The notes beneath the pieces are model-generated. The model had not been told where the DNA came from. It ran no database searches and saw only the letters and a list, made by a program, of their open reading frames with translations. Below, one piece after another: positions 1 through 4,264 of a DNA stretch of 8,016 nt. Origin of the DNA: a bacterium (GTDB lineage: Bacteria > Joyebacterota > Joyebacteria > Joyebacterales > Joyebacteraceae); contig JALGZK010000035.1 of the NCBI GenBank assembly GCA_025774935.1, positions 1 to 8,016 on the forward strand, given 5' to 3'. A program made the position numbers and the translations under genes. Each line of letters starts with the position of its first letter. Position 1 is the first letter of the stretch.

Positions 1-354
1 GATGCTCGAGTGCTCGGGGCAGTACGGCCGCTCGTGGTCGAGCCATTCGTTCATGAGCTCGTGCGAGGCCTTGAGGCCCTCCTCGTCGACCAGGAACTCG
101 ACGAACTCCTCGCGAGCTCTGCCTTCGACGCCCCACAGCCAGTAGCCCGTGCCGCCGCAGCCGGGGTTCTCAGGTGTGATCCGAAGCGTTGCGCCGTCAA
201 GCCACTTCCGGTAGAAGGCGAAGATGCACGTGTGTCCCCCCGGCCTCGGCGCGACCAGGGGTCCGAAGGGAGCCTCGTCCGGGGCGTCGTAGAATCCGAT
301 GGGCGGCGTGGTCATGCCGATCGCCGAAAGGAGTTCCTTCGGATCAGGCTGCAT
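1..354 (-). CDS. DUF169-like protein, N-terminal part (runs off left edge)
   Basis: The reverse strand is open from ATG at 354 to the window edge with no stop, giving 118 codons. A purine-rich ribosome-binding site (GGAGAGGA) sits about 6 nt upstream of the ATG. The protein begins MQPDPKELLS. It has a TTPPIGFYDAPDEAP segment (residues 15-29), a cysteine in HTCIFAFYRKW (41-51), a Gly/Cys motif CGGTGYWLWG (66-75) and a Tyr/Cys motif near residues 111-112. The early 'PPIGFYDAP' segment, a central Cys and a C-x-G-rich motif fit the DUF169 family (COG2043), whose biochemical function is not established. There is no signal peptide, so it is probably cytoplasmic. It diverges from the tandem secreted-protein cassettes and has its own promoter. 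The reading frame is strongly supported; the family assignment is less certain because the C-terminus is missing and I rely on motif recall. The plus-strand open frame over the same region is an antisense shadow. Confidence 0.75.
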   Translation of the reverse strand, partial: MQPDPKELLSAIGMTTPPIGFYDAPDEAPFGPLVAPRPGGHTCIFAFYRKWLDGATLRITPENPGCGGTGYWLWGVEGRAREEFVEFLVDEEGLKASHELMNEWLDHERPYCPEHSSI

Positions 355-401
355 GGTCGTTCCTCTCCGTTGGGGGGTGCGCTGGCGGGGCCTTCATCGC
401 G

Positions 402-430
402 AACTTAGCACGACCGAGGCCCGGCTCCAA
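402..430 (-). promoter_or_regulatory. Putative extended -10 promoter for the DUF169-like gene
   Basis: On the minus strand, TTGGAG (430-425) is followed by a 17-nt spacer and TAAGTT (407-402), which is preceded by TGC (an extended -10, TGn). The stretch TCGTGCTAA is shared with the plus-strand promoter of the first tandem cassette (TCGTGCTAAACT), which suggests the same sigma-factor preference. Transcription would start near 395, leaving a leader of about 40 nt before the ATG at 354. Each hexamer alone matches the consensus only moderately. Confidence 0.4.
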
Positions 431-511
431 GGACCGTGGCCCTGTCGTCAGGCAAAGTGAGCAGGTGCTGATTAGCTTCGATGAGGACTAGTCGCTCACC
501 GAAACCGCTCC

Positions 512-541
512 TTGTCAACTTCGTGTGGCTCGTGCTAAACT
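512..541 (+). promoter_or_regulatory. Promoter of tandem cassette copy 1
   Basis: TTGTCA (512-517), an 18-nt spacer and TAAACT (536-541) with TGC just before it (extended -10). The same arrangement occurs in copy 2 (TTGCCA, 18 nt, TAAACT preceded by TGA), with TGGCTCGTG kept in the spacer and CGTACTGTGT downstream. Conservation between diverged copies supports a housekeeping-type promoter. The likely transcription start is near 548, giving a leader of about 147 nt. Confidence 0.6.
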
Positions 542-555
542 ACTCGTACTGTGTA

Positions 556-694
556 CAGAGGCGGGGGCGATCTCGCCTCGCGACGGGCTTGCCCATTCCG
601 GAGGTGCGATGGCAGCAGACTGTGAACGCTGGACCTAGGCCAGCACCATCCGAGCCGTCCTCCTTGCGGCACTTCGGAGTATCAGGAGGAAATC
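556..694 (+). promoter_or_regulatory. Structured 5' leader of cassette copy 1 (unclassified)
   Basis: Elements in order: a 5' hairpin, GAGGCG (558-563) with CGCCTC (574-579); a possible outer stem, GGAGG (600-604) with CCTCC (659-663); stem GATGG (608-612) with CCATC (646-650); a 15-nt internal loop (613-627) facing one nucleotide (645); and a closing hairpin GCTGG (628-632) / CCAGC (640-644) with loop ACCTAGG. The SD AGGAGG (684-689) lies 5 nt before the ATG. TCCTCCT at 658-664 is also a perfect complement of AGGAGGA at 684-690, so it could either close the outer stem or mask the ribosome-binding site, a switch-like alternative. The copy 2 leader preserves the central fold with identical loop lengths. 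I tried fluoride, c-di-GMP, TPP, THF and cobalamin consensus features and found no match. This is fold-by-eye, not computed energy. Confidence 0.5.
609..638 (+). CDS. Possible 9-residue leader peptide, cassette copy 1
   Basis: GGAGGTG precedes ATG GCA GCA GAC TGT GAA CGC TGG ACC TAG, which reads MAADCERWT. The spacing from GGAGG to ATG is only 4 nt, short but usable. An equivalent frame of exactly the same length lies in the copy 2 leader (MAASCDCWT), with identical ribosome-binding site, start, end and stop. The stop codon lies in the loop of the conserved hairpin, so a terminating ribosome would melt that hairpin, as in translational attenuation leaders. Against coding, all three differing codons are nonsynonymous, while the variable bases fall in the predicted unpaired loop, so conservation may reflect RNA structure instead. 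Confidence 0.3.
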   Translation: MAADCERWT

Positions 695-1291
695 ATGAGA
701 GCTCTCGCTATTGCCACACTTCTCGTCCTCGTGGCGTCGGTCGCTTGGGGCCAGGCGTTTACCGAGGACTTCGAGGCGGGCGTGCCGCCCGCGGGCTGGA
801 TAGTCACGGACAACGCGGGCGATGGGGTTGTCTGGACGACGGCCTCGTCCTATGGTGAAGGGAACTACACGGGTGGCTCGGGCGATTGCGCGATGTGCGA
901 CTCCGATGCTGCCGGCAGCGGCATCTACCTCGACACCGAGCTCATCACCCACACATTCACGGTTCCCGGGGCCGCCACGCTCGAGTTCGACGCGAACTAC
1001 CAGAACTTGGCGGGGTCGGACTACTTTGACGTCGACATCGACGTCGGAGCAGGCTGGGTGAATCTCCTCAGCTGGAACGAGGACCACGGCGGATTCGGGG
1101 CTCCCCCCGGAGAGCACGTGGTTCTGGATCTGGCGGGCTTCGCGGGGGAGACGGCTGCCATCCGATTCCATTACTACGATCCCAACGGGACCGGTTGGGA
1201 CTGGTACATCCAGGTCGACCAGGTAGAGCTCACGGGAACGACGCCCGTCGAGAGGACGACGTGGGGCTCGATCAAGAGCCTGTACCGGTAG
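695..1291 (+). CDS. Secreted jelly-roll protein (choice-of-anchor J / cleaved-adhesin-like), copy 1
   Basis: This 198-residue protein begins with a classic signal peptide: MRA, a hydrophobic core to about residue 17, and cleavage near AWGQA (17-21). The mature part opens with FTEDFEAGVPPAGW (22-35), the hallmark start of choice-of-anchor J / cleaved-adhesin-type beta-sandwich domains, and ends with GTGWDWYIQVD, typical of the last strands of that fold. These domains usually bind carbohydrate or other surface ligands. The acidic YFDVDIDV stretch might bind calcium. The last 11 residues, TTWGSIKSLYR, match the copy 2 tail at all but one position and lie outside the fold, so they may be a processing or anchoring tag. 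The start is set by AGGAGG 5 nt upstream. The gene is monocistronic, with its own promoter, long leader and strong terminator. The fold assignment is fairly secure; ligand and final location are unknown. Confidence 0.85.
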   Translation: MRALAIATLLVLVASVAWGQAFTEDFEAGVPPAGWIVTDNAGDGVVWTTASSYGEGNYTGGSGDCAMCDSDAAGSGIYLDTELITHTFTVPGAATLEFDANYQNLAGSDYFDVDIDVGAGWVNLLSWNEDHGGFGAPPGEHVVLDLAGFAGETAAIRFHYYDPNGTGWDWYIQVDQVELTGTTPVERTTWGSIKSLYR

Positions 1292-1307
1292 CTCGCACCA
1301 CGTCGAC

Positions 1308-1321
1308 GCGCGCCTTCGCGC
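1308..1321 (+). other. Stem-loop after the copy 1 stop codon
   Basis: GCGCG (1308-1312), loop CCTT, CGCGC (1317-1321), beginning 16 nt after the stop. Copy 2 has the equivalent hairpin with loop CCTG. The outer pair changes from G-C here to T-A in copy 2, a compensatory change that keeps the pairing. It may protect the mRNA 3' end, upstream of the terminator proper. Confidence 0.4.
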
Positions 1322-1350
1322 ACGGCAGGTCCCGCAGAAACACAGTGTGC

Positions 1351-1378
1351 AAAGGCCCGGCTCCAGAGCCGGGCCTTT
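1351..1378 (+). terminator. Intrinsic terminator of cassette copy 1
   Basis: AAAGGCCCGGCTC pairs perfectly with GAGCCGGGCCTTT over 13 bp around a minimal CA centre. It ends in a short T-run on the plus strand and is symmetrical enough to work in both directions. It lies about 60 nt after the stop of the copy 1 gene. Confidence 0.85.
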
Positions 1379-1501
1379 CACGTTCCGGAGCCGCGAGTCT
1401 CTGCCGGGCATCGGGCGGACCGCATGAACGCAGACACTGGCGGCACCTGAGCGTACGTTCACCTTCGACGGCCAGAACCCCCCGCTCACCGAAACAAACT
1501 C

Positions 1502-1531
1502 TTGCCAATCTCCTTTGGCTCGTGATAAACT
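1502..1531 (+). promoter_or_regulatory. Promoter of tandem cassette copy 2
   Basis: TTGCCA (1502-1507), an 18-nt spacer and TAAACT (1526-1531) preceded by TGA, in register with the copy 1 promoter. The spacer keeps TGGCTCGTG and the downstream start region keeps CGTACTGTGT. The predicted start is near 1538. Confidence 0.6.
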
Positions 1532-1546
1532 CACCGTACTGTGTGT

Positions 1547-1685
1547 AGAGTGCAGGGATCCCCTGCATTCTCTCGGGAACGTCATGCTCGGGAGGTGCGA
1601 TGGCAGCAAGTTGTGATTGCTGGACCTAGGCCAGCTTCATCCCCGCCGCCCGCGTGCGGCACACCTGTATGTTCAGGAGGCAGTC
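1547..1685 (+). promoter_or_regulatory. Structured 5' leader of cassette copy 2 (unclassified)
   Basis: A strong 5' hairpin occupies the same position as in copy 1 with unrelated sequence: TGCAGGG (1551-1557), loop ATC, CCCTGCA (1561-1567), extendable to 11 bp with one G-T pair. Then come CGGGAGGTGC, stem GATGG (1599-1603) with TCATC (1637-1641), a 15-nt internal loop (1604-1618) facing one nucleotide (1636), and the invariant hairpin GCTGG (1619-1623) / CCAGC (1631-1635) with loop ACCTAGG. The G-C pair closing the stem in copy 1 becomes G-T, so pairing is kept. The SD AGGAGG (1675-1680) lies 5 nt before ATG 1686. The perfect anti-SD of copy 1 is absent here; only CCTG (1664-1667) with CAGG (1674-1677) could mask the site. 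Confidence 0.5.
1600..1629 (+). CDS. Possible 9-residue leader peptide, cassette copy 2
   Basis: ATG GCA GCA AGT TGT GAT TGC TGG ACC TAG reads MAASCDCWT, after the same GGAGGTGCG as in copy 1. Start, length and stop position are identical to the copy 1 frame, and the stop again lies inside the hairpin loop. The pattern of changes (codons 4, 6 and 7, all nonsynonymous) does not by itself argue for selection on the peptide. Confidence 0.28.
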   Translation: MAASCDCWT

Positions 1686-2210
1686 ATGAGAGCTCCCGCT
1701 GGTTGGACCGTGACCGACAACGCCGGCGTCGGCTGCGACTGGGCGACGAACCTCGACTTCAGCCGCGTCTTCGACAACTTCACCGGCGGCACCGGCATCT
1801 GCGCGATGCAGGACTCGGACTTCTGCGGCAGCGGCACCTACCTCGACACCGAGCTCATCACGCACACGTTCGTCGTTCCCGGCAGCGCCTCGCTCGAGTA
1901 CGACACGAACTACCAGGACCTCAGCTCCACGAGCGGCGACCTCGCCGACGTCGACATCGACATCGGTGGCGGCTGGGTGAACCTCCTCAGCTGGAACGAG
2001 GACCACGGGGCGTTCTACGCGCTTCCCGGAGAGCACGTCGTGATCGATCTCGCGGCATTCGCCGGTGAGACCGCGACGCTTCGGTTCCACTACTGGGACA
2101 ACAACGGCACGGGCTGGGATTGGTACTGGCAGGTCGACAACGTCACCGTCACCGGCTCGACGCCCGTTGAGCCGACGACCTGGGGCTCCATCAAGGGCCT
2201 GTATCGGTAG
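1686..2210 (+). CDS. Jelly-roll protein paralog, copy 2, signal peptide deleted (possible pseudogene)
   Basis: Starting at ATG 1686, 5 nt after AGGAGG and in register with the copy 1 start, this encodes 174 residues. It reads MRA directly into PAGWTVTDNAG. Compared with copy 1, codons 4-31 are missing exactly and in frame, taking the whole signal peptide and the FTEDFEAG strand. The rest aligns closely over its length (I judge roughly two thirds identical by eye), including YLDTELITHTF, GWVNLLSWNEDHG, FAGETA, GTGWDWYWQVD and the tail TTWGSIKGLYR. The frame has no stops and many differences are synonymous or conservative, so it was selected as a protein until recently. Without a signal peptide it should stay in the cytoplasm and lack the first beta strand. 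A TTG at 1617 would extend the frame into the leader RNA, but gives no signal sequence and lacks an SD, so I reject it. Options are recent pseudogene, strain-level deletion or assembly error. Confidence 0.7.
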   Translation: MRAPAGWTVTDNAGVGCDWATNLDFSRVFDNFTGGTGICAMQDSDFCGSGTYLDTELITHTFVVPGSASLEYDTNYQDLSSTSGDLADVDIDIGGGWVNLLSWNEDHGAFYALPGEHVVIDLAAFAGETATLRFHYWDNNGTGWDWYWQVDNVTVTGSTPVEPTTWGSIKGLYR

Positions 2211-2224
2211 CTCGACCGCTCCAA

Positions 2225-2240
2225 CTCGCGCCTGCGCGAG
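2225..2240 (+). other. Stem-loop after the copy 2 stop codon
   Basis: CTCGCG (2225-2230), loop CCTG, CGCGAG (2235-2240), a perfect 6-bp stem starting 15 nt after the stop. It corresponds to 1308-1321 in copy 1, with a compensatory change in the stem. Confidence 0.4.
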
Positions 2241-2249
2241 CCGGCCGTC

Positions 2250-2275
2250 CCGCGGCCCCTGAGGCCGGGTCTTTC
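2250..2275 (+). terminator. Weak or decayed terminator of cassette copy 2
   Basis: CCGCGGCC pairs with GGCCGGG around loop CCTGA, with one bulged G, and is followed by TCTTTC. It occupies the position of the perfect 13-bp terminator of copy 1 but is shorter and imperfect, so some read-through into the 2363-4120 gene is plausible. Confidence 0.45.
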
Positions 2276-2291
2276 ACGTCCCGGAGCCCTC

Positions 2292-2320
2292 TTCTCCCGC
2301 GGCCACGCACATGATATGAT
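2292..2320 (+). promoter_or_regulatory. Possible promoter of the secreted toroid protein gene
   Basis: TATGAT (2315-2320) is a good -10 match in an A/T-rich patch. A weak -35 (TTCTCC, 2292-2297) lies 17 nt upstream. A small hairpin, GTCTG (2334-2338) / CAGAC (2345-2349), stands just before the SD at 2352-2357. The -35 is poor, so an activator or read-through from copy 2 may be needed. Confidence 0.35.
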
Positions 2321-2362
2321 GGCAGGCAAGCGGGTCTGAGCTCCCAGACACAGGAGGTACGG

Positions 2363-4120
2363 ATGATGCGCCCGATACTGCCGCCGCTCCGGCACGGACT
2401 GGTGCCGCTTCTCGCATGCCTCATCCTGTTCCTCCTCCACCTCACGGCAGCCGCCACGACCCCGGCGCCGGCTCCCTCCGCTGAGGAACTCGACTCGGGC
2501 GAGTACGACCTCTGGCTCGACGGAGGTCCAGCAGGCTCTCGCGTCGTCCCCGACCCCCTCGGTCCCTTCAACTACGTCCGCGAGTTCGATCAGATGGTCG
2601 GTTTCTTCGCCGAGTGGCAGGTCTCGGAGCCCGGCGCGAACTACGGCGGGATGATCGAGGCGGAGGACGGCCCGCTCGGAGGCGTCATCCAGACCGACAA
2701 CACGCTCGAGGCGGTCTGGTGCTGGTCGCGCTACCGCCAGTTCTCCGGGCGCGACACCTACGACGAGAACGTCGCCGCCGCGTGGGTCTACTGCCTCAAC
2801 TACCCCGCGTGGCTGGAGGAGGGCGCTCCCGGCGACGATTACTACCGGGTCCACAACTGCGCGTGGGGCCTCACCGCAGTCCTCCAGTACGAGGCGGCCA
2901 CGGGCGATTCGTCGTACACGTGGTACGCAGAGATCGCCGGAACGTCGTACCAGCAGAGGCTGAACGCGTTCTGCAAGGGGTGGGCGGCCGGGAACCTCTA
3001 CCTTTACGGCGAGGCCCGGGACGACGCGGCTCTCCGCACTGCGGCCGACAGGCAGGGAGACGATGTCCTCGCGTGGCTCAACACCTACCCGCTCATCTAC
3101 CTCGGCTACGAGTACTGGGCGATGAGCAGCGGCACGGCGCTGTGGGGCGTGTGCAACTCGTCGTTCCGCGAGGACCCGGCCGCCGGGCAGGCGTGGCTCG
3201 CGATCAACGCTGACTACATGGACGTCTGGCAGGGCTGGTTCAACGCTCCGGGCTACGACTGGGACAGCGCGTGGAACGTCGCCTACTGCAACGCACACTT
3301 CGCGGTCTGGGACGCGACCGGCGACCCGGACTACTGGCAGAACGGGAAGTACGTGGCGGACAATCTCCTCTCGTACGACACCGACGACGACGGAGGGATC
3401 GTCGCGGACTCGACCGACCCGGTCACGGAGGACATGAGCTGGGTGTCGTGCTATCTGGTGAAGTTCGGGGTCGACCGGCTCATGGGTGATCCTCCCGACC
3501 ACGACGCGGGCGCGCTCCGATTCGCTGGGTTCGAGGACGGACAGCAGTTCGGCTGGGGGGAACCCGTTGCCATCGACGTCTTCATCACCAACTTCGGGCT
3601 CTCGGACGAAACGGGCGTCGACGTCCATCTCGAGTGCGCCGCCGGGGACACCGCGTGGACCATCGACCTTCCCTTCGCCGCGCTCGACACCCTGACCTTC
3701 CGGACGAGCTGGGTCCCGCCGACAGAAGGCTTCTACACGTTCGTCGCGTGGACCGAGATGACGGGAGACCAGAACGCCTCGAACGACCTCGCCCACGCGG
3801 TGATCCAGGTGGGGCAGCCATCCGGAGTCCCCGGTGGCGACGCGACCGCGTCGCTCGACCGCCCCACGTCGAACCCCTTCGTCCACGAGACGACGTTCAG
3901 GTTCACCCTCGCCCGTACGGGCCGTGCCAGGTTCACGGTCTACGACGTCGCGGGACGCAGGGTCGCGACGCTCGTCGACGGCGTGCTCCCTGGCGGCGGC
4001 CACGAGTTCACGTGGGACGGGCGGGACGACGCCGGTCGGTCCCTCTCCTCCGGCGTCTATCTCTACAGGCTGGAGGCGGACGGCCGCAGCCTCGGCGGCA
4101 AGCTCGTCAGGTTGCGCTGA
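2363..4120 (+). CDS. Secreted protein: putative alpha/alpha toroid + CARDB-like + FlgD-like C-terminal domain
   Basis: This 585-residue protein starts at ATG 2363, or the adjacent ATG 2366; AGGAGG at 2352-2357 suits both. Residues 1-31 form a signal peptide with a Leu-rich core, followed by an Ala/Pro linker. Residues about 45-376 are rich in Trp and Tyr helical repeats (TDNTLEAVWCWSRYRQFSG at 111-129, CAWGLTAVLQYEAATG at 166-181, WNVAYCNAHFAVWDATGD at 304-321) and look like an alpha/alpha toroid of the kind found in glycosidases and polysaccharide lyases. DTDDDGGI (339-346) resembles a calcium-binding loop. Residues about 385-484 form a CARDB-like beta domain. Residues about 497-585 hold the FlgD-like domain (SNPF, YDVAGRRVATLVDG, SGVYLYRL, GKLVRLR), which in this kind of bacterium acts as a type IX-like export or anchoring signal. 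The likely site is the cell surface or outside. I cannot name a catalytic pair or substrate, so the enzyme activity is only a suggestion. Confidence 0.85.
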   Translation: MMRPILPPLRHGLVPLLACLILFLLHLTAAATTPAPAPSAEELDSGEYDLWLDGGPAGSRVVPDPLGPFNYVREFDQMVGFFAEWQVSEPGANYGGMIEAEDGPLGGVIQTDNTLEAVWCWSRYRQFSGRDTYDENVAAAWVYCLNYPAWLEEGAPGDDYYRVHNCAWGLTAVLQYEAATGDSSYTWYAEIAGTSYQQRLNAFCKGWAAGNLYLYGEARDDAALRTAADRQGDDVLAWLNTYPLIYLGYEYWAMSSGTALWGVCNSSFREDPAAGQAWLAINADYMDVWQGWFNAPGYDWDSAWNVAYCNAHFAVWDATGDPDYWQNGKYVADNLLSYDTDDDGGIVADSTDPVTEDMSWVSCYLVKFGVDRLMGDPPDHDAGALRFAGFEDGQQFGWGEPVAIDVFITNFGLSDETGVDVHLECAAGDTAWTIDLPFAALDTLTFRTSWVPPTEGFYTFVAWTEMTGDQNASNDLAHAVIQVGQPSGVPGGDATASLDRPTSNPFVHETTFRFTLARTGRARFTVYDVAGRRVATLVDGVLPGGGHEFTWDGRDDAGRSLSSGVYLYRLEADGRSLGGKLVRLR

Positions 4121-4170
4121 GCAGCACATGCTGCCGCTCCCATCGGGCGATGAACGCATCATACATACGT

Positions 4171-4197
4171 GGGGCCGGGGGGCGCCTCCCCGGCCCC
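4171..4197 (+). terminator. Very GC-rich hairpin after the toroid protein gene
   Basis: GGGGCCGGGG pairs perfectly with CCCCGGCCCC over 10 bp around loop GGCGCCT, 50 nt after the stop codon. No T-run follows, so termination may need Rho, or the hairpin may only protect the 3' end. Confidence 0.55.
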
Positions 4198-4227
4198 GGT
4201 ACATTCACGAGCGAACAGCGCGGGACC

Positions 4228-4256
4228 TTGACGGGCCCCGCCGCGCGTCATAAGGT
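4228..4256 (+). promoter_or_regulatory. Possible promoter of ddaH
   Basis: TTGACG (4228-4233) is a 5/6 match to the -35 consensus. TAAGGT lies 17 nt downstream (4251-4256), and CATAAG (4249-4254) is an alternative with a 15-nt spacer. Either would start transcription within a few bases of ATG 4265 and give an almost leaderless mRNA, in which the AAGGT that looks like an SD would not be transcribed. One of the two readings must be wrong. Confidence 0.3.
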
Positions 4257-4264
4257 CCTGTCAC

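Larger units (their letters stand above)
493..1392 (+). repeat. Tandem cassette, copy 1 (promoter-leader-gene-hairpin-terminator)
   Basis: This is the first of two directly repeated, diverged transcription units. Recognisable similarity to 1483-2288 starts at CGCTCACCGAAAC (493-505) and continues through the promoter, leader and coding sequence. It extends past the terminator to the shared TTTCACGT(T/C)CCGGAGCC, ending near 1392. Each unit carries its own promoter and terminator, so the duplication copied a whole expression unit and not just the reading frame. There are no inverted termini, transposase or target-site duplications, so I do not call it a mobile element. Confidence 0.75.
1483..2288 (+). 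repeat. Tandem cassette, copy 2
   Basis: This is the second direct repeat of the unit at 493-1392. It starts at CGCTCACCGAAAC (1483-1495) and ends near the shared CCGGAGCC after its terminator. Compared with copy 1 it has an 84-bp in-frame deletion at the start of the gene, two small in-frame insertions (2 codons each) in the coding region, and a weaker terminator. The spacer between the units (about 1393-1482) holds nothing I can recognise. Confidence 0.75.

Noticed and set aside
10-408. 132-codon plus-strand frame at the left edge
   Set aside because: It is antisense to the DUF169-like gene, whose codons, ribosome-binding site and motifs are convincing.
417-429. 13-nt match to the copy 1 terminator arm (AGGCCCGGCTCCA)
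   Set aside because: There is no paired second arm, and it falls in the minus-strand promoter spacer. It could be a relic of a third cassette, but chance is as likely.
608-650. Fluoride-type riboswitch (GATGG near AAC and GC pairs)
   Set aside because: The downstream conserved GCTGATG and CTAC elements and the pseudoknot partners are absent, and copy 2 fits even less well.
635-1609. 324-codon minus-strand frame across copy 1
   Set aside because: It spans the copy 1 gene, its terminator and the copy 2 promoter in antisense, and has low-complexity shadow composition.
1617-1685. TTG start extending the copy 2 protein by 23 residues
   Set aside because: It lies inside the conserved leader hairpin, lacks an SD, gives no signal peptide, and has no counterpart in copy 1. 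ATG 1686 with AGGAGG is in register with copy 1.
2321-2340. Third copy of the leader micro-ORF (ATGGCAGGCAAG...) before the toroid gene
   Set aside because: The similarity is limited to about 8 bases, there is no SD, and the invariant hairpin is missing.
2090-4204. 704-codon open frame on the minus strand
   Set aside because: It lies antisense to the well-supported secreted protein at 2363-4120. It is rich in Arg, Val and Pro with no domain features, as expected from the complement of GC-rich codons.
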